The notes under the pieces: generated by a model
What the model saw: only the letters and a program-made list of their open reading frames with translations
Database searches by the model: none
What the model was told of the DNA's origin: nothing
Shown here: one piece after another, positions 27,781-35,266 of the stretch
Position numbering within the stretch: the stretch's first letter is position 1
How the letters are laid out: every line of letters begins with the position of its first letter
Assembly: GCA_002344005.1 (NCBI GenBank)
Contig: DDTD01000089.1
Location: 1-52,523 of the forward strand
Length of the DNA stretch: 52,523 bases
Origin: Ignavibacteria bacterium UBA2373
GTDB lineage: Bacteria; Bacteroidota; Ignavibacteria; Kapaibacteriales; UBA961
Direction: 5' to 3'
Translations under genes and position numbers: made by a program

Positions 27781-27798
27781 GTAAGGATAGAAAGCTGA

Positions 27799-30700
27799 TT
27801 ACATATTTGCAAAAGCAGAATGTTTTAATTCTTGCAATTGATATTCATGGACTTTTGCAAGTCCCGTTGCGGGAGCCGCTGCCGCTGCACGTCCCACATA
27901 TTTTAATTGTTGATTGACTAATAATAATTCTTGCAAATATGGCGCGATAAATGTCCATGCCCCTTGATTTTTGGGTTCTTCTTGCACCCATACAATATGG
28001 GAAGCACGTGCATATTGTGCTAATATGGATTTTGCTTTTTCTGTATGGAAAGGATATAATTGTTCCACACGAATAATAGCCACATCATTTGCATTAATAC
28101 GTTCACGCTCGGCAACCATATCGAAATATACTTTGCCTGAACATAAGAGAACACGACGCACTGATTCTTTATTTTCGATTGTTATATCGTCAATAATTTC
28201 TTGGAAGCCATTATCGGTAAAATCAGAAAGCCGCGACACGGGACGACGTAAATTCGCTTTGGGTGTCATGACAATTAATGGTTTGCGATAACTTGCCAAT
28301 ACTTGGCGACGCAGTGCATGGAAATATTGCGCAGGAGTTGTGAAATTGCAGACAATCATATTGTCTTCGGCGCATAATTGCAAAAAGCGTTCTAAGCGTG
28401 CGCTGGAGTGTTCGGGTCCTTGTCCTTCATAGCCATGAGGCAATAAAAGAGTCAAATTGGATAATTGCCCCCATTTTTCTTCTGCACTTGCAATAAATTG
28501 ATCAATAATTATTTGCGCACCATTGGCAAAATCACCGAATTGGGCTTCCCAAAGTGTTAAACCGTCAAGACGCAATGTGGAATATCCGTATTCAAAACCC
28601 ATGACGGCAGCTTCCGAGAGGGGACTATTGTGAATGCGTAATTTTTCTTGATTATTGCGAATATGATTAAGCAAAATCAGCGATTCTTCGGTTTGGAAAT
28701 CAAATAAAACTGCATGGCGATGACTGAAAGTGCCTCTGCTGACATCTTGTCCGGTAAAGCGAATAGGATGCCCCGCAACTAATAAAGAACCGAAGGCAAG
28801 AGCTTCGCCCATACCATAATCAATGAGCGGTTCATTATTTTCAATCATCTGTGAACGTTTTTTCAATAAATCGGCTAATTTAGGATTAATGTGGAAATTT
28901 TCGGGCACATGGGTAATGGCATTGGTAATTTCCGCAGCTAATTCTTTTGTAATTGCCGTTGCGACAGACTCAAATAATTTGGTGTCATCATTGTAGCGTT
29001 TGTCATTATCCTGCCATTTTTCAACAACACGCTCATTAAATGCTTTATTGAGAATATTTTTGAAATTATCTTCCATCTCGGTTAATTCGGCATCGGTGAA
29101 TGCTTTTTCTTCGAGAAGTTGTTTGCGATATACTTGGCGAACTGCTGTGTGCTGACGAATTTTTTTATATAATAATGGTTGGGTGAATGTCGGCTCATCA
29201 CCTTCATTATGCCCGTATTTTCTATAGCCATAAATATCTACAATGACATCATCATTAAATTTACGACGATATTCAAAAGCAAATAAAGCACAAGCTCTGA
29301 CAGCTTCGGGATCATCACCATTGACATGGAGAATAGGCACTTGCAATATTTTTCCTATTCCTGTTGCATAGGTGGTGGAGCGTGCATCATCGGGTGAGGT
29401 AGTAAAACCAATTTGATTATTGATGACTACATGAATTGTTCCGCCTGTTGTATAGCCGGTTAAACGTGCCATATTTAATGTTTCGGCAACAACGCCTTGA
29501 CCAATAAATGCAGCATCACCATGAACCAGAATAGGCAAAGCAGAGGATAATGTTTTATCGGCTTTAATATCGTCAATAGCTCTTGCCATTCCTTCCACAA
29601 CGGGATTGACTGCTTCCAAGTGACTTGGATTCGGAGCAAGTAATACTTCAATATTTTTGCCGGAGCGTGCTTGATAATCGCCGCGTGCGCCCATGTGATA
29701 TTTTACATCACCACTGCCATGATAAGAGTCGGGATCGAATTTACCTTCAAATTCATCAAAAATCTTTTCATAAGGTTTATTTAATAAATGTGCAAGGACA
29801 TTTAAGCGTCCGCGATGCGCCATACCGATAACAACGGCATGTAATTCTGCTTCAGCTGCTTGTTCCAAGACTTTTTCCATAAACGATAATGTAGTTTCGC
29901 TGCCTTCCAGAGAAAATCGTTTATGCCCTATAAATTTTGTATGCAAATATTGTTCGAATGCTTCGGCTTCCAATAAACTGAGATAATTATATTTTTTCTC
30001 TTCTTTATCGAATTTTACTTCAAAATGCGAAGGTTCGATTCTGTCTTGCACCCATTCACGTTTATCGGGGTCATTAATATGCATGAATTCAATACCGATT
30101 TGACGGCAATAGGTATCGCGCAAAGATTCGATAATATCTCGCAATGTAGCACGGTTAACGCCGCCGAGTCCGCCGGTATCGAATTGACGGTCAAGATCCC
30201 ATATAGTAAAACCATATTGCGAAGGATCTAAATCGGGATAATAATAAGTTTGTAAGCCAAGAGGATTGAGATTCGCTTGCAAATGACCGCGCACACGGTA
30301 AGAATGGATTATTTTTGCCACGAGTGCTTCTTTGTCTAAGACTTCAAGTTCATTTTGTGAACCGAAAGGATTTAAGCGTTTGTCGGTAGCCCAACGCATT
30401 GGCTCGAAAGGGATTTGTAATTGCGCAAAAATCTGATCATAGAAATTATGCTGTCCGAGAATTAATTGGCTGAGATAAGCAAGAAATTCACCGGATTCCG
30501 CCCCTTGGATAATACGATGGTCATAAGTTGAGGTGATATTGAGTACTTTACTGATAGCCAGCGTTGAAAGAACTTCGGGCATGACCGCCTGAAATTCCGC
30601 AGGGTATTCGATACCGCCTGTGGCAATGATAAGCCCCTGACCTTCCATCAGACGCGGCACGGAAGCCATAGTTCCAATCGTACCGGGATTAGTCAATGAT

Positions 30701-31476
30701 ATGGTTGCGCCAGTCAGTTCATCTACGGTAAGAGCATTTTTGCGTGAGCGAGCAATCAAATCATCATAAGCAGCACAGAATTCGGCAAAAGATAATTTAC
30801 CGGCATCTTTGATGGAGGGAACAACCAACATCCGCGTACCGTCTTTGCGAGTGGTGTCCACTGCCAAACCAATATTGATACCATTGCGACGAACACGTGC
30901 GGGCTTACCGTCAATATAGGTAAAGGTATCGTTCAAACTTGGGTATTTTACCAATGAACGCACCAAAGCCCAAGCAAGTATATGAGTAAAACTTACTTTC
31001 GCTTTGCGACGAGTTGCCAAAAATTTATTGAGCAAGCGACGATTCTCTTCAAGTACCTTCACGGGAATTGCACGAAAAGAGGTTGCTGTCGGCACATTAA
31101 GACTATTATTCATATTGTCAGCGATACGCGCCGGAATGCCACTGAGAATCTCCGGTTTATCGTTCGGTCCAAGATTGATGTTTGTCTGTTTCACTGTGTT
31201 TTGGGGTTTACTCTCTGAAATAATTTGGGTGGATTGTTGTTGAGCCGATAATTCCGGTTTTGGTTCGGAAACTGTCGGTGGCGATGATGCAGGTTGTGAC
31301 ATGACAGCAGCCGTTTGCACAAGATTTGCTGTTGGCACAGTCATACCTTCAACTCCATTAACTGTTGGTTTGTATTGAGTTAGAAAATATTGTCGCCACT
31401 GATCGCTTACTGAATCCGGATCAATAATAAAGTCCGCATATAAAGCATCAATGTACGCGCTATTTGGGCTTAACAT
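27799..31476 (-). CDS. kgd: Fused 2-oxoglutarate dehydrogenase/decarboxylase E1 with E2 succinyltransferase domain
   Basis: A 1225-residue TCA-cycle enzyme of the Kgd/OdhA type, which converts 2-oxoglutarate to succinyl-CoA or succinic semialdehyde with thiamine diphosphate. Order: a short E1 N-terminal helix (SAYIDALYADFIIDPDSVSDQW), a Pro/Ser/Gln-rich linker, an E2 acyltransferase catalytic domain (about 130-345, with TNPGTIGTMASVPRL and TYDHRIIQGAESGEF), then the E1 dehydrogenase (GMAHRGRLNVLAHLL; thiamine site GDAAFIGQG and NNQIGFTT; C-terminal EEPKNQGAW). No lipoyl domain is present, so a separate lipoylated E2 is needed, as in Actinobacteria. The ATG at 31476 matches the family N terminus; the 30 upstream in-frame codons are probably untranslated. 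A TAATTTTG element lies about 37 bases upstream. Confidence 0.93.
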   Translation of the reverse strand: MLSPNSAYIDALYADFIIDPDSVSDQWRQYFLTQYKPTVNGVEGMTVPTANLVQTAAVMSQPASSPPTVSEPKPELSAQQQSTQIISESKPQNTVKQTNINLGPNDKPEILSGIPARIADNMNNSLNVPTATSFRAIPVKVLEENRRLLNKFLATRRKAKVSFTHILAWALVRSLVKYPSLNDTFTYIDGKPARVRRNGINIGLAVDTTRKDGTRMLVVPSIKDAGKLSFAEFCAAYDDLIARSRKNALTVDELTGATISLTNPGTIGTMASVPRLMEGQGLIIATGGIEYPAEFQAVMPEVLSTLAISKVLNITSTYDHRIIQGAESGEFLAYLSQLILGQHNFYDQIFAQLQIPFEPMRWATDKRLNPFGSQNELEVLDKEALVAKIIHSYRVRGHLQANLNPLGLQTYYYPDLDPSQYGFTIWDLDRQFDTGGLGGVNRATLRDIIESLRDTYCRQIGIEFMHINDPDKREWVQDRIEPSHFEVKFDKEEKKYNYLSLLEAEAFEQYLHTKFIGHKRFSLEGSETTLSFMEKVLEQAAEAELHAVVIGMAHRGRLNVLAHLLNKPYEKIFDEFEGKFDPDSYHGSGDVKYHMGARGDYQARSGKNIEVLLAPNPSHLEAVNPVVEGMARAIDDIKADKTLSSALPILVHGDAAFIGQGVVAETLNMARLTGYTTGGTIHVVINNQIGFTTSPDDARSTTYATGIGKILQVPILHVNGDDPEAVRACALFAFEYRRKFNDDVIVDIYGYRKYGHNEGDEPTFTQPLLYKKIRQHTAVRQVYRKQLLEEKAFTDAELTEMEDNFKNILNKAFNERVVEKWQDNDKRYNDDTKLFESVATAITKELAAEITNAITHVPENFHINPKLADLLKKRSQMIENNEPLIDYGMGEALAFGSLLVAGHPIRFTGQDVSRGTFSHRHAVLFDFQTEESLILLNHIRNNQEKLRIHNSPLSEAAVMGFEYGYSTLRLDGLTLWEAQFGDFANGAQIIIDQFIASAEEKWGQLSNLTLLLPHGYEGQGPEHSSARLERFLQLCAEDNMIVCNFTTPAQYFHALRRQVLASYRKPLIVMTPKANLRRPVSRLSDFTDNGFQEIIDDITIENKESVRRVLLCSGKVYFDMVAERERINANDVAIIRVEQLYPFHTEKAKSILAQYARASHIVWVQEEPKNQGAWTFIAPYLQELLLVNQQLKYVGRAAAAAPATGLAKVHEYQLQELKHSAFANM

Positions 31477-31512
31477 AATGCAATTGTAATTATGAAACAT
31501 AAGAAATATGCA

Positions 31513-31520
31513 CAAAATTA
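31513..31520 (-). promoter_or_regulatory. Candidate -7 promoter element of the 2-oxoglutarate enzyme gene
   Basis: On the - strand TAATTTTG fits TAnnTTTG and would start transcription about 30 bases before the ATG at 31476. No good TTTG box lies at the usual distance upstream, so this is tentative. Confidence 0.4.
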
Positions 31521-31633
31521 GGCAATTATATTGCCAAATATCGTTTTTTTTAGACAGCATGGACAAAATGAGAAAATTGTCATCAAGTATATGAAGTTTT
31601 CATAACATTTTGTAAAGTGAAAATTTTTCCTTA

Positions 31634-31652
31634 ATTTAGATTTAGTCTAAAT
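31634..31652. promoter_or_regulatory. 7-5-7 palindrome, candidate metal-regulator operator
   Basis: ATTTAGA-TTTAG-TCTAAAT is a perfect 7-base inverted repeat with a 5-base centre, 28 bases before the ATG of the uptake cluster. Its TTTAGA...TCTAAA core is like the operators of iron/manganese repressors of the DtxR family. A GATTTTTG sequence follows at once (31655-31662) and differs from the -7 consensus at one base, so a bound repressor would cover the promoter. Which regulator binds is inference. Confidence 0.6.
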
Positions 31653-31680
31653 AAGATTTTTGTCAATTTTTGAGTTTTCT

Positions 31681-32808
31681 ATGAAAAATACTATGAAACG
31701 TATTGTTGTTTTCGCATCGCTTGCCTTGTTCATGATTGGCTGTTCCGAAGAGTCTCCGGTGGAACAACTTCCAGCATTAACAGTTCCACAGACTTATGAT
31801 ACAGCGGGCTTTGCAGCAGCATCAAAGCAACCTCTTTTGTGGCGTGCTTCGCTCGTAAATCTGACTAATGAGATAAAGAAGGGCAGAACGAAAGGGACTA
31901 AACTTGATCTTGCTCAATTGAATCTTTTATTTAATGAGAATGGCTTTGCAGCAACCTCAACATCGTATTATCGCACGATACTTGAGACATATATGCAAGA
32001 AATTGTGTACGCCAGCGGCACGGAGTATGATCCGTTCAAAACACCGGAACAAAATGGTCAAGGGGGCGTTTTGGGGGCTTATCTTTTCGATGAAAAAGGT
32101 ATTGAACCCGAACAACTTATAGAAAAAGGTCTGTTCGGAGCGGCTTTGTATCATTATGCGGTGATGCAATATTTAACTGGCACAATCACCCAAGAAAAAT
32201 TGCATCAAGCACTTGTACTGTTTGGTGCCGATCCGAGTTTCCCGAATACCAACACCGCTGCAAATACGCAAAAACCAGATATTCACGGTGCATTATATGC
32301 TGCAAGACGCGATAATAATGATGGTAATGGTTTTTACCGCAGCATCCAAAAGAATTTCCGCATCGCTCAAGCAGCATTAGCAGCGGGCACAAAGTATTCC
32401 GCCGATTTACAGAATGCAATAAAAGCAATTCGTGAAAATTGGGAAAAAGCACTTCTTGCAACGGTTGTCAATTATTCTTATGCAACTGTAGATGGTCTGA
32501 AAAAGACTAATCCAACCCCAGCCGAAATCGGTGCCGCACTTCATGCTTATTCTGAAGGAGTCGGATTTATTCATGGATTTAAAACTATTCCCAATAAAAT
32601 TATTACCGATGCACAAATTGATGAAATTCTAACATTGATGTTGGCAACAGACCCACAAAATGTGACATCATATTTATTTGTGACAGAACCGGCAACATAT
32701 TTGAAAAATTTTGATGATATCCGTAATAAAATTAAAGCAATTTATGGTTTTAGTGATGCGGACATGGAAGCATTCAAAAAAAATTGGATCAGCGAACAAA
32801 AAAGATAA
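31681..32808 (+). CDS. DUF4856 lipoprotein
   Basis: A 375-residue lipoprotein of the Bacteroidota DUF4856 family. The signal peptide MKNTMKRIVVFASLALFMIGC ends in the lipobox Cys. The mature part is helical (for example NSYATVDGLKK-like VNYSYATVDGLKKTNPTPAEIGAALHAYSEGVGFIHGF), and similar proteins are found beside imelysins. It is probably anchored in the outer membrane. The ATG at 31681 is chosen; the frame opens earlier with a TTG, and a second ATG lies at 31693. It is the first gene of a four-gene run (12-base gap to the imelysin gene), behind a palindromic operator candidate. A role in metal uptake comes from context only. Confidence 0.78.
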   Translation: MKNTMKRIVVFASLALFMIGCSEESPVEQLPALTVPQTYDTAGFAAASKQPLLWRASLVNLTNEIKKGRTKGTKLDLAQLNLLFNENGFAATSTSYYRTILETYMQEIVYASGTEYDPFKTPEQNGQGGVLGAYLFDEKGIEPEQLIEKGLFGAALYHYAVMQYLTGTITQEKLHQALVLFGADPSFPNTNTAANTQKPDIHGALYAARRDNNDGNGFYRSIQKNFRIAQAALAAGTKYSADLQNAIKAIRENWEKALLATVVNYSYATVDGLKKTNPTPAEIGAALHAYSEGVGFIHGFKTIPNKIITDAQIDEILTLMLATDPQNVTSYLFVTEPATYLKNFDDIRNKIKAIYGFSDADMEAFKKNWISEQKR

Positions 32809-32820
32809 TATCGTAATGCT

Positions 32821-33939
32821 ATGAAAAAATATGTATTTGTCTTTCCATTGGTCATACTATTGGTATTACAAAGTTGCGGCAATGAATCCACGAATAATAT
32901 AACTCCTGATTCTTTTAACAGAAGAGCTCTTTTGTCATATTATGCCGATTCTTTGATAATACCGGAATATGAAAGATTAGCGGGAACAACGCAAATCCTT
33001 TCCAATTCAGTGACTGATTTTATCAATAGTCCCACAATTGCGACATTGCAAAATGCTCAAAATTCATGGATACAAAGTTATACACAGTGGCAGTATTGTT
33101 CTTTGTTTAATTTTGGTCCGGCTGTTGGCACATTTGGTACTTTACTCGAAGATATTGCTACTTTTCCGGTCAAGGTTTCCGGTGATCAAGTAAGAAAAGG
33201 CATTGAGGATTATATTATAGCGGGTGATAACTCGCTCAATAACTTTGCCCGTGATACACGTGGATTTATGGGCGTTGAATATCTTTTATTCAGTGGTACG
33301 AATGAAGAGATTATTGCCAAATTCATGGGCAGTGAAGGTCAAAAAAGAAAAAATTATTTACAAGCAATTACCCAAGATATTCATAATAGGGTAGTTAGCT
33401 GCGGAAATAGTTGGAAATCATATACATCAGATTTTATTGCACGAAACGGTACGGATGCAGGTAGCTCCATTTCCGAATTATACAATGAATTTGTGAAAAG
33501 CTTTGAATCAATAAAAAACTATAAATTAGGTATTCCTTTGGGTAATAGGGTAGGACAAACAAAACCTGAACCGGCAACGGTGGAAGCATATTATAGTGGT
33601 TTGGGATTTAGGATGCTGACATATCATTGGCAAACAATTGTCAGAGTGTGGAATGGGCAAACACGCCATGGACATGATGGGATAGGGTTTAAAGAATATA
33701 TAGAAAGTACCGTCGGCGGTAAAGAATTAAGTGCTTCAATAGTTCAACATATTGGCGATGTGGAAAAATCACTTCAACAATATCCACCGGATAAGGCTTT
33801 GTCGGATGCAGTGATAAATGAACAAGCAAAAGTGAATGAGATATTTACCGAATTGCAGAAGATAACCAGATTTTTTAAAAGTGATATGTCATCACTGTTA
33901 GGCATCAGTATTACATATTCAAGCGGGGACGGTGATTAA
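32821..33939 (+). CDS. Imelysin-family (M75-like) lipoprotein
   Basis: A 372-residue helical lipoprotein of the imelysin family, relatives of which include iron-regulated proteins and the EfeO iron-uptake component. The signal peptide MKKYVFVFPLVILLVLQSC gives an acylated Cys19. Family features include the NSWIQSYTQWQYCSLFNFGP segment and RGFMGVEYLLFSG. The latter is the GxHxxE motif position, but His is replaced by Met (G-F-M-G-V-E), so any metal binding or peptidase activity there is probably altered. A second helical repeat follows (LGFRMLTYHWQTIVRVW). Its stop overlaps the GTG start of the next gene by 8 bases, showing tight coupling. Confidence 0.87.
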   Translation: MKKYVFVFPLVILLVLQSCGNESTNNITPDSFNRRALLSYYADSLIIPEYERLAGTTQILSNSVTDFINSPTIATLQNAQNSWIQSYTQWQYCSLFNFGPAVGTFGTLLEDIATFPVKVSGDQVRKGIEDYIIAGDNSLNNFARDTRGFMGVEYLLFSGTNEEIIAKFMGSEGQKRKNYLQAITQDIHNRVVSCGNSWKSYTSDFIARNGTDAGSSISELYNEFVKSFESIKNYKLGIPLGNRVGQTKPEPATVEAYYSGLGFRMLTYHWQTIVRVWNGQTRHGHDGIGFKEYIESTVGGKELSASIVQHIGDVEKSLQQYPPDKALSDAVINEQAKVNEIFTELQKITRFFKSDMSSLLGISITYSSGDGD

Positions 33940-35266
33940 ATCATTGGGCTTCATAAGTCAGTATATATCATGGACGACTTCGTCATATTCATTAGCATTC
34001 TTTAGAGTAATCTTTGGAATGCTAATGCTCTTTAGTACTCTTCGTTTTATTGTTCTTGGTTGGATTGAAGAACAATATATTCAGCCGTCATATCATTTTC
34101 CTTATTATGGTCTTGAGTTCATTCAAGCATATTCACCGGAATTTGTCTATGGACTTTTCCTATGTTTATTGCTTTCCACGATTGGCATCATACTCGGTTT
34201 TTACTATCGAGTAAGTATAATAGTGTTCTTTCTGGTATTCACGTATATTGAACTTATTGATAAAACATATTATCTGAATCATTATTATTTTCTCAGTGTA
34301 ATGGCGGGTATTTTATGTTTTATACCGGCTCATATTGTCTGTTCAATAGACAGTAAACGCAATCCTTCCTTTGTAGCTGAAACTGTGCCGCGTTATTATG
34401 TGGATATTATACGATGTATGATAGCTATTGTCTATGTCTATGCTGGAATTGCAAAAATTAATTCTGAGTGGTTGCTGAAAGCTATGCCACTCTCTTTGTG
34501 GTTGCCTGCACAAGATACTTTCCCTTTGATTGGTTTTATTTTCAAAGAGCGAGTCACTGCGTATATATTCAGTTGGGGTGGGATGTTATTCGATTGCACT
34601 ATACCATTTTTTCTCATGATGAAAAGGACTCGCATTCTTGCTTTTTGTGCCGTACTTTTTTTTCATGCAATGACTGGGTATTTTTTTCAAATTGGTGTTT
34701 TTCCTCTGATTATGTCATTGAGTGTTCTCATTTTTTTTGATGCAAATTTCCATAAAAAAGTACTTTCCTTATTTTATCGACCATCAGATTATTCATCAGG
34801 TTCTCCATATATGCCACATATAAGCATTCCCTATATTTTTGCAATAATACTTTTTGTACAAATTATAGTGCCTTGGCGTTTTCTGCTGTATCAAGGTAAT
34901 CGTTTTTGGACAGAACAGGGCTATCGTTTCGGTTGGAGAGTTATGCTGATGGAAAAATCCGGTTCTGCAACATTTTTTGTTAAAGATGCACAATCGGGAA
35001 AAGAAGGAATGGTGATTAACAGTGAATTTTTGAATCGTCATCAAGAGAAGCAAATGGCGATGCAACCCGATATGATAGTACAATTTGCACATTTCTTGGG
35101 TGATTATTATAGACGAAAAGGTATGATGATTGCGGCGGTACGGGCTGAAGTATATGCAACTCTTAATGGTCGCCCAAGCAGATTATTGATAGATCCGAAT
35201 ATCAATCTTTTAGAATGTTCCGATGACTTTAGCGAAAAACAATGGATATATCATTACAACGATTAA
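33932..35266 (+). CDS. HTTM-domain membrane protein (vitamin K-dependent gamma-carboxylase-like)
   Basis: A 444-residue protein with about eight membrane helices and a C-terminal globular part, the layout of HTTM proteins, bacterial relatives of vitamin K-dependent gamma-glutamyl carboxylase. Recognisable stretches are SLAFFRVIFGMLMLFSTLRF, the YVYAGIAKINSEWL box, and FFHAMTGYFFQIGVFP. The C-terminal part includes EQGYRFGWRVMLMEK, which is also conserved. The start is a GTG that overlaps the imelysin stop; no ATG lies close. It sits between two lipoproteins and the TonB receptor. Whether it carboxylates or otherwise modifies its partners is not known; that would be inference from the fold. 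The TonB receptor gene overlaps its end by 25 bases. Confidence 0.85.
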   Translation: MIKSLGFISQYISWTTSSYSLAFFRVIFGMLMLFSTLRFIVLGWIEEQYIQPSYHFPYYGLEFIQAYSPEFVYGLFLCLLLSTIGIILGFYYRVSIIVFFLVFTYIELIDKTYYLNHYYFLSVMAGILCFIPAHIVCSIDSKRNPSFVAETVPRYYVDIIRCMIAIVYVYAGIAKINSEWLLKAMPLSLWLPAQDTFPLIGFIFKERVTAYIFSWGGMLFDCTIPFFLMMKRTRILAFCAVLFFHAMTGYFFQIGVFPLIMSLSVLIFFDANFHKKVLSLFYRPSDYSSGSPYMPHISIPYIFAIILFVQIIVPWRFLLYQGNRFWTEQGYRFGWRVMLMEKSGSATFFVKDAQSGKEGMVINSEFLNRHQEKQMAMQPDMIVQFAHFLGDYYRRKGMMIAAVRAEVYATLNGRPSRLLIDPNINLLECSDDFSEKQWIYHYND

